Source: Brevibacillus choshinensis
GTDB taxonomy: Bacteria; Bacillota; Bacilli; Brevibacillales; Brevibacillaceae
Direction of reading: 5' to 3'
DNA: 64,000 bases
Assembly (NCBI RefSeq): GCF_016811915.1
Contig: NZ_CP069127.1
Location: 2,827,001-2,891,000 of the forward strand
In this document: positions 9,315-17,171 of the stretch, one piece after another
How positions within the stretch are numbered: the first letter of the stretch is position 1
How the letters are laid out: every line of letters starts with the position of its first letter
Translations under genes and position numbers: made by a program
The notes under the pieces: generated by a model
Told to the model about the DNA's origin: nothing
The model's database searches: none
Seen by the model: only the letters and a program-made list of their open reading frames with translations

Positions 9315-10187
9315 ATGAAAATCGGATTGAGCACATATAGTTTGCTGACCGCAATCAGAGCGGGAGAGATGGATGTACTGGATGTCGTGCAATGGATTGC
9401 CGATCATGGTGGCGAGCATATGGAAATCGTACCTTATGGCTTCACACTGGTCGACAATTATGAGCTGGCTGACGCCGTTCGGGACAAAGCCAAGGCGGTG
9501 GGGATTGAGCTGTCTAACTACTCGATGCCGACAAACTTCATCCAGGAAACAGAAGAAGCCTTCGAGGCAGAGGTTGCGCGTGTAAAAACGCATGTGGATC
9601 TCATTAACCGGATGGGCATCAAGCATATGCGTCACGATGTATCCGCTTTTACGGTTCCAGTGGAGCAAACGACGATCGAATATTTTGAGAACAACCTCGA
9701 AATGATGGTCGAGGGCAGCAGGCAAATTGCAGACTACGCAGCGCAATTCGGTATTACAACGACGATTGAAAACCATGGCTGGCTGGTCCAAGCAAGTGAT
9801 CGCGTACAGCGCGTATTGCAAGCGGTCAATCGCCCGAATTTCAAAACAACCGTAGATATTGGAAACTTTATGTGCGTGGATGAAGACTCGCTGGTTGGTG
9901 TGAAGAAAAATTTACCTTACGCTTCGCTCGTTCATTTCAAAGATTTTTATTTCCGTCCCTATTACCAAGAGCCAGGTGGCGGAAAATGGTTTAAGACCGT
10001 CAACGGCAATTACTTGCGTGGAGCCATCGTCGGACAAGGGGATATCCCTATTCGCGAAGTTGTCAAGCTGGTGAAGCAGTCTGGCTACGACAGCTATATT
10101 ACAGTGGAATTCGAAGGAATGGAAGACTGCCGGGAAGGGTCTAAAATCGGTATGGAGAACTTGCGGCGTTTCTGGGAAGAAGCGTAG
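9315..10187 (+). CDS. sugar phosphate isomerase/epimerase-like TIM-barrel protein
   Basis: A 290-residue protein of the xylose-isomerase-like TIM-barrel superfamily (AP endonuclease 2 fold). The pattern is 'MKIGLSTYSLLTAIRAGEMD' then 'TTTIENHGWLVQASDRVQRV', 'TTVDIGNFMCVDED', 'LVHFKDFYFRP' and 'YITVEFEGMED', giving the metal-binding Glu-Asp-His-Glu set spaced as in this family. The ATG at 9315 has AAGAGGTGGA just upstream. An upstream in-frame ATG at 9231 would add a low-complexity, Asn/Asp/Lys-rich 28-residue extension and lies only 2 nt from its AAGGAGG, so I prefer 9315. Function in sugar or inositol catabolism is inferred from the adjacent dehydrogenases. Confidence 0.87.
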   Translation: MKIGLSTYSLLTAIRAGEMDVLDVVQWIADHGGEHMEIVPYGFTLVDNYELADAVRDKAKAVGIELSNYSMPTNFIQETEEAFEAEVARVKTHVDLINRMGIKHMRHDVSAFTVPVEQTTIEYFENNLEMMVEGSRQIADYAAQFGITTTIENHGWLVQASDRVQRVLQAVNRPNFKTTVDIGNFMCVDEDSLVGVKKNLPYASLVHFKDFYFRPYYQEPGGGKWFKTVNGNYLRGAIVGQGDIPIREVVKLVKQSGYDSYITVEFEGMEDCREGSKIGMENLRRFWEEA

Positions 10188-10200
10188 CGAGCGAATGGGG

Positions 10201-10241
10201 AGAAGCATTGCGATCTGCATCGTGATGCTTCCTTCTGTTTC
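10201..10241 (+). terminator. imperfect intrinsic terminator
   Basis: GAAGCATTGCGAT pairs with ATCGTGATGCTTC (two mismatches) around a CTGC loop, followed by a T-rich CTTCTGTTT. It probably ends the transporter-dehydrogenase transcript. Confidence 0.7.
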
Positions 10242-10282
10242 CGTTTGGAAAATGCCATTGTTTGCAGGAAAGAAGGTTTGTC

Positions 10283-11488
10283 ATGGCCATGTCGTTCTCC
10301 TGGAAAAGAAATCTCGTGGTCCTGTGGATCGGTGTATTTTTCTGTAGTACCGCTTACTCGCTGTCGATCCCTTTTTTGCCACTTTTTATGTACAACACGC
10401 TTGGGGTTCACGAGCATTTGGAGGCATGGTCGGGGATCGCTTTTGGGATTACCTTTTTGACAGGTGCATTCATCGCTCCGTTTTGGGGCTCCCTCGCGGA
10501 TCGATACGGACGCAAGATGATGATGATTCGGGCAGGGTACTGTCTTGTACTGATTTACTTCCTTTACTATCTGGTTACGGACCCATACGTGTTTTTAGGT
10601 GTGCGCATGCTGGAAGGTCTTTTGGCTGGTTTTGTACCTTCTGCCATTGCGCTGGTTGCGACCAATACTCCCGAAGAGAACGCAGGCTACGCGCTGGGGA
10701 TCATGGCGACAAGCGGTGCGACAGGTGGAATTATCGGACCATTGATTGGAGGTGTAGTCAGCCATTTGTGGGGCAATCGGGAGGCTTTTCTTTTTTCCTC
10801 TTGCCTTGTTCTGGTTGCTGCCCTGATCGCTACCTTCTTCGTCCGTGAAGTTCATGTCAAGATGAAGCAGCGATCGAAAGTCCGGGACGATTTGCGATTG
10901 GCGATGTTGAACCGTCGTTTCATGATCGTTCTTGGGATCAGCATGATGGTGACCGTATCCGTTATGCTGCTGGAGCCGCTTCTGACCGTATATGTTTTGC
11001 AGCTAGGGGCTGCCGAACAGGATGCTTCTCTTAGCTCCGGTATCATTTTTTCTGCGATTGGCATCGCGACAGTCTTGGCTGCCCCGCGTTGGGGGAGAGT
11101 AGGAAGTAAAATTGGCTACACCAAGGTTTTGTTCTTCGGGCTGGTAGGCGGAGGAGTCGGAAGTGTGCTGCAATCCTTTTTTACCAATCTGTACGGCTTT
11201 GGCATTCTGCGGTTTTTGTACGGCTTGTTTTTCGCTGCCGTTTATCCGGCAATCAATGCACTGATTGTGAAAGTGATTGAGCCTGATTTTCGCGGGAGAG
11301 CTTTCGGACTGAACCAGTCTGCCATCCAGATTGCCAATATGATCGGACCGGTGCTTGGCGGTTTTCTCGGAGGCATGCTTTCCACCCGGTTCATTTTTAT
11401 CGTAAACGGCGCAGCGCTTCTGCTGACGGCACTGTATATCAAGTACCAAGGGCTGGATGAGACAGCGGTTCACCAATCTTCCAGATAG
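10283..11488 (+). CDS. MFS transporter
   Basis: A 401-residue major facilitator with about 12 membrane spans. The signature between spans 2 and 3 is clear: 'GSLADRYGRKMMMIRAG'. 'GYALGIMATSGATGGIIGPLIGG' in span 5 is the antiporter motif C, pointing to proton-driven export. The protein resembles DHA1-type multidrug/sugar efflux proteins. The ATG at 10283 is preceded by AGGAAAGAAGG; an alternative ATG two codons later is possible. Terminators on both sides suggest it is transcribed alone. Substrate unknown; position suggests sugar efflux. Confidence 0.88.
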   Translation: MAMSFSWKRNLVVLWIGVFFCSTAYSLSIPFLPLFMYNTLGVHEHLEAWSGIAFGITFLTGAFIAPFWGSLADRYGRKMMMIRAGYCLVLIYFLYYLVTDPYVFLGVRMLEGLLAGFVPSAIALVATNTPEENAGYALGIMATSGATGGIIGPLIGGVVSHLWGNREAFLFSSCLVLVAALIATFFVREVHVKMKQRSKVRDDLRLAMLNRRFMIVLGISMMVTVSVMLLEPLLTVYVLQLGAAEQDASLSSGIIFSAIGIATVLAAPRWGRVGSKIGYTKVLFFGLVGGGVGSVLQSFFTNLYGFGILRFLYGLFFAAVYPAINALIVKVIEPDFRGRAFGLNQSAIQIANMIGPVLGGFLGGMLSTRFIFIVNGAALLLTALYIKYQGLDETAVHQSSR

Positions 11489-11520
11489 CAGCCATCCGAG
11501 AGAAACGGGTGGTTGTTTTC
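11489..11520 (+). terminator. weak terminator with G-U pairs
   Basis: CAGCCATCCG and CGGGTGGTTG flank an AGAGAAA loop (two G-U type pairs), followed by TTTTCTG. It follows the MFS gene directly. Confidence 0.6.
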
Positions 11521-11551
11521 TGTGCCGTTGACGAACGCTGGACGGACGGGT

Positions 11552-11584
11552 AGTGTATGGATTACATAGGTAAAAAGATACACT
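11552..11584. promoter_or_regulatory. candidate operator ahead of ROK gene
   Basis: AGTGTAT (11552-11558) and ATACACT (11578-11584) form a perfect 7-bp inverted repeat separated by 19 bp, about 30 bp before the ROK start codon. TTGACG at 11529-11534 could be a -35 element. It may be an autoregulatory ROK operator; there is no second copy in the window to support it. Confidence 0.35.
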
Positions 11585-11614
11585 GGAAAGTCATAGGTAA
11601 GAGGGGTAGCAGCT

Positions 11615-12820
11615 ATGAAAAAAATCGTGAAACAGGATCAGGACGTAACCAAACAGCATAACAAGCAGATGATACTAGACATTATAAAAAAACAGCGGCC
11701 TATTTCCCGAGCCGAAATTACGAAAATCACCAAAATGAGTGCAACGTCGATCGGCAGGTTTGTGAGTGAGCTATGCGAGGAAGGGGTCATTCGCGAAACG
11801 GACCTGACATCTTCCGGTCTGGGCAGGAAAGCCATCATGCTGGATATTGAGCCAGGAGCGATCTACTCGATTGGTGTCGATATCGAAAAAAAGCGAATCA
11901 GCTTTGGATTGATGGATTTTAGTGAAACGGTGACGGTATACCACCGGGTAGACCATCAGGCGCAAAAATCCACACCTGAGGAGACGGCTGACCTGATATG
12001 CAGGGAAATACGCGCGATGATCGAGGAACAAAACATTCCCTATGAAAAAGTGATCGGGATCGGAATTGGAATCCCAGGTGTCATTAATTATGAACAGGGC
12101 ATTGTCCAGCTCTCGGGAACGTTAGGCTGGAATAACGTAGCGTTCGCCAACATGATTGAAGCAGAGCTGCAGATCAGAACAGTGATCGATAACGACCTGA
12201 AAGTAAAAATTCTCTCGGAGTATCTGTACGGCTCCGCGAAAGGATCAAACAAGACCGCACTGATTGGAATCGGCACCGGGATTGGTTCTGCGCTCATCAT
12301 AAATGGGGAGGTCTTCCGGGGTGGCTCCAATAGCGCCGGAGAGCTTGGACATACGACGCTTGATCCAAACGGCAACCTATGCGATTGCGGAAAGCGCGGC
12401 TGCCTGCAGACCTATGTCGATGAGAACTCGTTGATTCAGGAAGCGCGACGTGTAAGTGATATATCGGATGTTCGCCAAGTATATGCAGCCGCGAGAAACA
12501 ACGAGCGCTGGGCAAAAGAGATCGTCTGGCGCACAGCCTTGTACATTGGCATTACGATTAACAACATCGTTTGCATGTACAATCCAGATACCGTCATTTT
12601 AAGCGGTGATTTGGTAGAGCATTACAGGGAAATTATTGACTTGGTTGAAGAACATAGCGAGCAAGTCATTTGGGAGCCTTTTCGGGGCAAATTCAAGGTG
12701 ATTCCATCAGAGTTGAGGGGAGATGCGATTGTCATGGGAGCAGGTGCTTTAGCGATGCAGCATTTCGGCCCCTTAGCGAGCAGGTTGGTAGAGAGGGAAA
12801 TGATTGAAAGATTGCATTAA
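11615..12820 (+). CDS. ROK family transcriptional regulator (XylR type)
   Basis: A 401-residue protein with an N-terminal winged helix ('KQRPISRAEITKITKMSATSIGRFV') and an actin-like ROK domain. The zinc site 'CDCGKRGCLQTYVD' is intact, as are 'VIDNDLKVKILSEYL' and 'GAGALAMQHFG'. It is similar in layout to the ROK protein at 6051-7253 but clearly diverged, so the locus has two sugar-sensing repressors. An AAGAGGGG site precedes the ATG. It is transcribed alone and ended by a strong terminator. Confidence 0.9.
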   Translation: MKKIVKQDQDVTKQHNKQMILDIIKKQRPISRAEITKITKMSATSIGRFVSELCEEGVIRETDLTSSGLGRKAIMLDIEPGAIYSIGVDIEKKRISFGLMDFSETVTVYHRVDHQAQKSTPEETADLICREIRAMIEEQNIPYEKVIGIGIGIPGVINYEQGIVQLSGTLGWNNVAFANMIEAELQIRTVIDNDLKVKILSEYLYGSAKGSNKTALIGIGTGIGSALIINGEVFRGGSNSAGELGHTTLDPNGNLCDCGKRGCLQTYVDENSLIQEARRVSDISDVRQVYAAARNNERWAKEIVWRTALYIGITINNIVCMYNPDTVILSGDLVEHYREIIDLVEEHSEQVIWEPFRGKFKVIPSELRGDAIVMGAGALAMQHFGPLASRLVEREMIERLH

Positions 12821-12877
12821 AACCTATTTATACAAATAACCCTGAACTGGAGAAGTCCAGCAATCGCAAAAAAACAC

Positions 12878-12934
12878 ATGGCATGCGCTCCTATACCGCC
12901 CGTAGGGTGGGAAGGGGCGCATGCCATTTTTTTT
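12878..12934 (+). terminator. strong intrinsic terminator
   Basis: ATGGCATGCGC and GCGCATGCCAT form an 11-bp perfect stem, with an inner loop rich in C and G, followed by eight T. It ends the ROK transcript. Confidence 0.92.
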
Positions 12935-12941
12935 GCCTAAA

Positions 12942-12980
12942 AAAGAAAGCTTTCCTCTTCCGGATAAGATCCACCGGAAG
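12942..12980 (-). terminator. terminator for the GntR gene (minus strand)
   Basis: CTTCCGG (12957-12963) pairs with CCGGAAG (12974-12980). Read on the minus strand it is followed after about 8 nt by CTTTCTTTTTT, so it can end the leftward transcript. Confidence 0.6.
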
Positions 12981-13001
12981 CGTAATGCAAGATTTGCTCT
13001 T

Positions 13002-13679
13002 TCAGTTTCTACTCTCTGATTCCATATTGGACAAGCGGCGTTGAAAACTCTCCTGCCAGTTGGCTTCTATTTGATCGGCAGCAGCTTCAAAGTTTTTTTC
13101 TTTTAACGAAAGAATGATTTTTTTATGTTCCTCAACGGATTGTTCTGCCCCCGAAATACCGTTGAAGTAGGTGATTTCATAACGGCGCAGCTTTTTTTTC
13201 AATCCATCCAGCACATGAATCAGTTCTTCATTTTCCGATAAATGGATAATCACTTGGTGAAAGCGCGCATCATGGTGCTGGGCACCAAGCGCATCCCCTT
13301 GCTGGAGGGCACGATCCAGTTCTTCATTAATCGCTTCCAATTCCTTGATATGCACTGTCTCAATATTCTCTTTGGCGAAAGAAACAGCAAGCTTCTCCAG
13401 CGTCCAGATGATCGGATACAGGCGATGAGCCTGGTTTATATCTACAGGAGCAACTTGTGTCCAGCTATTCGCTTTGCTTTGAATCATTCCTTCTTCTTCC
13501 AGCCTCAACAGGGCTTCACGAATAGGTGTGCGGCTGGCCCCCAACAATTCCGCCAAATCCTGATCTTTTAATCGGTCACCCGGTTTTAATACGCCGCTAA
13601 TAATCCATTCTTGAATCTGATGGTATACTTGCTCGCGAATAGATGAGCGCTTCACTTTTTTGGCATGCTCCACTAGCAA
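13002..13679 (-). CDS. GntR family (FadR/FCD) transcriptional regulator
   Basis: A 225-residue regulator. The N-terminal winged helix spans about residues 8-75 ('IISGVLKPGDRLKDQDLAEL', 'GASRTPIREALLRLEEEGMI'). The rest is an all-helical FCD ligand-binding domain with the metal-binding His/Asp pattern 'HHDARFHQVIIHLSEN' and 'EEHKKIILSLKEKNFEAA'. A TTG start at 13679 is chosen because AGGAGGAGG on the minus strand lies about 9 nt upstream. It is divergent from the diaminopropionate ammonia-lyase gene, and the shared intergenic region contains two copies of one palindrome, so it very likely controls both itself and that operon. Confidence 0.92.
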   Translation of the reverse strand: MLVEHAKKVKRSSIREQVYHQIQEWIISGVLKPGDRLKDQDLAELLGASRTPIREALLRLEEEGMIQSKANSWTQVAPVDINQAHRLYPIIWTLEKLAVSFAKENIETVHIKELEAINEELDRALQQGDALGAQHHDARFHQVIIHLSENEELIHVLDGLKKKLRRYEITYFNGISGAEQSVEEHKKIILSLKEKNFEAAADQIEANWQESFQRRLSNMESESRN

Positions 13680-13711
13680 ATGATACGCCTCCTCCTAATT
13701 ACTGTCTGCAT

Positions 13712-13723
13712 GTAATATATCAC
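13712..13723. promoter_or_regulatory. GntR operator copy 1
   Basis: GTAATATATCAC, a 12-bp near-palindrome (GTRATATATYAC). It covers the -10 element of the leftward GntR promoter, so binding should repress the regulator's own gene. The same 12 bases recur at 13790-13801. Confidence 0.8.
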
Positions 13724-13743
13724 GTGCAATTTGTAGATTTCAA
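13714..13743 (-). promoter_or_regulatory. promoter of the GntR gene
   Basis: On the minus strand TTGAAA (plus 13738-13743), 18 bp, then TATATT (plus 13714-13719). The -10 lies inside operator copy 1. Confidence 0.6.
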
Positions 13744-13759
13744 CATAGGCCATACGAAG

Positions 13760-13789
13760 TTGACATCGATTCATAGCGTTAGGTAGAAT
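13760..13789 (+). promoter_or_regulatory. promoter of the dpaL operon
   Basis: TTGACA (13760-13765), 18 bp, TAGAAT (13784-13789). Operator copy 2 begins at the next base, covering the transcription start. Confidence 0.78.
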
Positions 13790-13801
13790 GTAATATATCA
13801 C
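13790..13801. promoter_or_regulatory. GntR operator copy 2
   Basis: GTAATATATCAC, identical to copy 1, directly after the -10 of the rightward promoter and therefore over +1. The placement fits repression of dpaL by the divergent GntR protein, relieved by an unknown ligand. Confidence 0.8.
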
Positions 13802-13915
13802 ATACTACATTATTCTGCATTCTCTTCTTGCAGCGTTATTTCAATCAAAATGACAAAGGAGGCCGAGTCGAAACAATAGCCAACTTGGATTGCATGGATG
13901 ACAGGGGGAACGAAA

Positions 13916-15142
13916 ATGACAGGCAGCACTCCATTCAGCTACATCGTTAATAAACAAGCCCGTAAATGGGAAACCGAACACATATCCGTACCTTTTCTGG
14001 ACGTGGAAGTGATTGGGAAGGTCAGAAGCTTTCACAAGAGTTTTATGGAATACCAGGTGACGCCTTTGCACAGTTTGAAAGCATTATCAAGTGAGCTGAA
14101 CGTTCAGAATATATGGATAAAGGACGAGTCTTACCGATTTGGCCTCAATGCTTTTAAAGTATTGGGCGGCTCCTATGCGGTTGGAAAATACGTAGCACAT
14201 AAACTGGGAATCGATATTTCGGATCTTACATTTGAGATTTTGAAGTCGAGTGAAATGAAAGAGAGACTTGGCAGCATTACCTTTGTTACCGCTACAGACG
14301 GAAACCACGGCAGAGGGATTGCCTGGGCGGCGAAGCAGTTGGGACAAAAATCAGTCGTGTTCATGCCCAAAGGCTCTTCCGAAAATCGGTTGAACCATAT
14401 TCGAAAAGAAGGTGCCACGGCTTCGATCACCGAGCTGAACTATGACGATTCTGTCAGGATGGCCAAGAAATATGCTGACGAGAATAACGGCGTATTCATA
14501 CAGGACAGCTCATGGGAGGGCTATGAAGAGATCCCCACCTGGATCATGCAAGGATACTGTACGCTCATTGACGAGACGTTTGAACAGTTGCAAGCAGAGG
14601 GAGAGGAATGGCCGACACATGTGTTTTTGCAAGCCGGCGTGGGCTCCTTTGCAGGAAGCATACTTGGATATTTACTAACGAGACTTGGAAAAAACAGGCC
14701 GATCACCATCATCGTAGAACCAAATGAAGCAGCATGTATTTTCAAATCCGTTGAAATCAATGACGGAAAACCTCATGCTGTAACCGGTTTTATGCCAACT
14801 ATCATGGCTGGCCTAGCGTGCGGAGAACCGAGCACTGTGGCTTGGGGGCTTTTAAGAGATTATGCCGATATGTATATTTCCTGTCCGGATTATGTATCGG
14901 CAAAAGCCATGCGGATGCTAGCCAACCCATTGCCAGGAGATCCCCGTGTCATTTCCGGAGAATCGGGCGCAGTAGGATTAGGTGTGCTCAGTCTTATTCG
15001 GGAAGGAAAAGCAATGGACCAACTAGCTGCACAGCTCCAAATGAACGAAGATTCACGAATTCTAATCATTAGTACAGAAGGCGACACAGATCCCGAGGGA
15101 TACAGAAAAATCGTATGGGACGGTATGCATCCGTCCGCATAG
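13916..15142 (+). CDS. dpaL: diaminopropionate ammonia-lyase
   Basis: A 408-residue PLP enzyme of fold type II (tryptophan synthase beta superfamily). It cleaves 2,3-diaminopropionate to pyruvate and two ammonia. The PLP lysine is at about residue 81 in 'FGLNAFKVLGGSYA', with the substrate/PLP motifs 'VTATDGNHGRGIAW' and 'QAGVGSFAGSILGYL'; length agrees with E. coli YgeX. The ATG at 13916 follows CAGGGGGAA with good spacing; an in-frame ATG at 13898 lacks a site. It shares an operon with an M20 amidohydrolase, an arrangement resembling purine/hydantoin catabolic clusters in other bacteria. Confidence 0.92.
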   Translation: MTGSTPFSYIVNKQARKWETEHISVPFLDVEVIGKVRSFHKSFMEYQVTPLHSLKALSSELNVQNIWIKDESYRFGLNAFKVLGGSYAVGKYVAHKLGIDISDLTFEILKSSEMKERLGSITFVTATDGNHGRGIAWAAKQLGQKSVVFMPKGSSENRLNHIRKEGATASITELNYDDSVRMAKKYADENNGVFIQDSSWEGYEEIPTWIMQGYCTLIDETFEQLQAEGEEWPTHVFLQAGVGSFAGSILGYLLTRLGKNRPITIIVEPNEAACIFKSVEINDGKPHAVTGFMPTIMAGLACGEPSTVAWGLLRDYADMYISCPDYVSAKAMRMLANPLPGDPRVISGESGAVGLGVLSLIREGKAMDQLAAQLQMNEDSRILIISTEGDTDPEGYRKIVWDGMHPSA

Positions 15143-15164
15143 CTGGGTTCCATGCCAACCCAGC
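15142..15164 (+). other. intercistronic stem-loop
   Basis: GCTGGGTT and AACCCAGC pair around a 7-nt loop between dpaL and the amidohydrolase. There is no T-run, so it is more likely an mRNA-stability element than a terminator. Confidence 0.5.
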
Positions 15165-15191
15165 CATTCATGTGAAAAGGGGAAATGTGAA

Positions 15192-16448
15192 ATGGCTTAC
15201 GATTCTTCCATCATTTCGATCGATGCTGCACGATTATTGGATAGAATTGAGCAGCTAGGGCAGATTGGCCGTGACGGAGGAGACAGACTCGTCAGACTGG
15301 CGGGTTCAGACGAGGACAAGCGGGGCCGTGATGCTCTCGTTTCCTGGATGAAGGAGGCGAATTTGGAGGTAGCGGTAGACAAAATCGGCAATATTTTTGG
15401 TATCTGGCGAGCTTCCAGTGAAGATGATCAAGCTCCTGTCATGGTAGGATCGCACATTGATACGGTCATCGATGCGGGAGTGTACGACGGGTGCTATGGT
15501 GTGCTCTCCGGTATCGAGGTCATTCAGACGTTGCAGGCAGCTGGCTTTGTTCCGTCTCGCCCGATCGTCGTCGCAGCATTCACAAATGAAGAAGGTGTGC
15601 GCTATACACCCGACATGATGGGGTCGCTCGTGTATGCTGGCGGTCTGTCTGTAGAGGAGGCGCTCTCCTCAGTCGGTACCGATGGCTCCGTGCTAGGAGA
15701 GGAATTGGAACGTATCGGCTATGCAGGTTGTGAGGAGCCAGGGTTTTTGAAACCACATGCGTATGTCGAGCTTCACATTGAACAAGGCCCCGTCCTAGAA
15801 AAAGAGGGAATACAGATAGGTGCGGTGGAGAACCTTCAAGGTATTTCGTGGCAGCGGATTACGATAGAAGGTGTAGCAAACCATGCCGGAACGACACCGA
15901 TATCCATGCGCTCAGATGCGGGATACGCTGCGTCACGAGTCATTTCATTCCTGCGCGACAGGGCGACGAGTTCACAGACGCCTACTGTAGCAACGGTTGG
16001 CTGTATCAGCTTTGAGCCGAATGCAGTCAATATCATCCCGTCTCGCGCCATATTCACGGTTGATCTGCGTGATCCCAACGAACATAGCTTGCAGGCTGAG
16101 GAAGCGGCACTCGCTGCCTTTCTCACAGATCTTGCCGCTGCGGAAGGGGTGAAGATCGCCACAGAACGCATGGCTCGTTTTGAACCTGTCACCTTTGATG
16201 CAACTATCGTCAAAATAGTGGAAGCAGCATCCGAGCAGCGCGGATTGACCTCCAAGCGGATGACGTCCGGTGCCGGACATGATGCTCAAATGATCGCACG
16301 CATATGCCCGGCAGCCATGATTTTCGTACCGAGCATCGGGGGAATAAGCCACAACCCTCGCGAATTTACATCAGGACCGGATCTGGTAGCCGGAGCAAAT
16401 GTATTGTTAGATGTGATCAGCAATCTTGCAAGCGACCATGAAAAATAG
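15192..16448 (+). CDS. M20 family Zn-dependent amidohydrolase (N-carbamoyl-amino-acid hydrolase/allantoate amidohydrolase type)
   Basis: A 418-residue metallohydrolase. Metal ligands and catalytic residues of the family are visible in order: 'MVGSHIDTVIDAG', 'AAFTNEEGVRY', 'YVELHIEQGPVLE' and, near the end, 'SGAGHDAQMIA'. The dimerisation domain lies between ('GVANHAGTTPISMRSDAGYA'). Relatives remove a carbamoyl or ureido group from N-carbamoyl-amino acids, ureidoglycine or allantoate. Next to dpaL it could release 2,3-diaminopropionate or a related amino acid from an N-carbamoyl precursor (inference). RBS AAAAGGGG lies at about 15176. A strong terminator follows. Confidence 0.88.
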   Translation: MAYDSSIISIDAARLLDRIEQLGQIGRDGGDRLVRLAGSDEDKRGRDALVSWMKEANLEVAVDKIGNIFGIWRASSEDDQAPVMVGSHIDTVIDAGVYDGCYGVLSGIEVIQTLQAAGFVPSRPIVVAAFTNEEGVRYTPDMMGSLVYAGGLSVEEALSSVGTDGSVLGEELERIGYAGCEEPGFLKPHAYVELHIEQGPVLEKEGIQIGAVENLQGISWQRITIEGVANHAGTTPISMRSDAGYAASRVISFLRDRATSSQTPTVATVGCISFEPNAVNIIPSRAIFTVDLRDPNEHSLQAEEAALAAFLTDLAAAEGVKIATERMARFEPVTFDATIVKIVEAASEQRGLTSKRMTSGAGHDAQMIARICPAAMIFVPSIGGISHNPREFTSGPDLVAGANVLLDVISNLASDHEK

Positions 16449-16533
16449 GTAAGTGGTGGATTGCTAGGCAGTAACAATCAATGCAGTTGAAACGAAATCC
16501 CGGTACAAAACTCAATGACCTCGCTAAAAACAG

Positions 16534-16580
16534 CGGTCAGACGAAGACTTTTCTTTCACGTCTTCGTCTGACCGTTTTTT
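16534..16580 (+). terminator. strong intrinsic terminator
   Basis: CGGTCAGACGAAGAC and GTCTTCGTCTGACCG form a perfect 15-bp stem with an 11-nt loop and a T6 tail. It ends the dpaL-amidohydrolase operon. Confidence 0.95.
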
Positions 16581-16637
16581 GTTTATCTTGTTACCTATCA
16601 ACGGCTATTTCGAATCTATAACCCTGGTAGAAATGAC

Positions 16638-17152
16638 GTGAATCTCGCCTACGCTGATCTGGAAAAGCAATTTGATTGGGATTTGTTTGCGCGAGGATTG
16701 TCATCCGTGATAGAAACCAAAGTCCCACCCGGTCTGCATATTTTGTTTGAATGCGGCAGATATTTGACCGCATCCTGCGGCTATTATGCAGCTGAAGTGT
16801 TGGATATCAAAGAAAATCACGGAAAGACCTACGCCATCATTCGCGGGGGAACCCACCATTTTCGTCTGCCTTCGTCTTGGCAGCACAGCCACCCTTTTAC
16901 AGTCATCCATACAGATAAGTGGAAGTACCCATTTTCACGACGTGAGGCTCGGGATGAATTGTAACCGTAGTGGGCCAGCTGTGCACGCCGAAAGATGTGT
17001 TGGCTGCCGATGTTTATGTGCCCAGGCTGCGGGTGGGGGATATCATCTGCTTTTTGTATGCCGGAGCCTACGGATGGGCGATTTCTCATTACGACTTCCT
17101 CAGCCACCCCCATCCGGAGCAGGTATATTTGAAAGAAGTGCGCATTCCCTAG
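16638..17152 (+). pseudogene. truncated, frameshifted type III PLP decarboxylase (SbnH-like)
   Basis: This is the C-terminal remnant of an alanine-racemase-fold PLP decarboxylase of the kind found in siderophore loci (SbnH-like). Two pieces in different frames fit one protein. 16638-16964 carries 'FECGRYLTASCGYYAAEV' and 'IIRGGTHHFRLPSSWQ'. After a shift around 16950-16960 the frame of 16970-17152 continues with 'VVGQLCTPKDVL', 'DVYVPRLRVGDIICFLYAG' and 'WAISHYDFLSHPHPEQ'. The N-terminal barrel with the PLP lysine (over 200 residues) is absent, the gene starting only about 60 bp after an unrelated terminator. Non-functional as it stands. Confidence 0.8.
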
Positions 17153-17171
17153 GTGAGGAGGAGTACGAATA

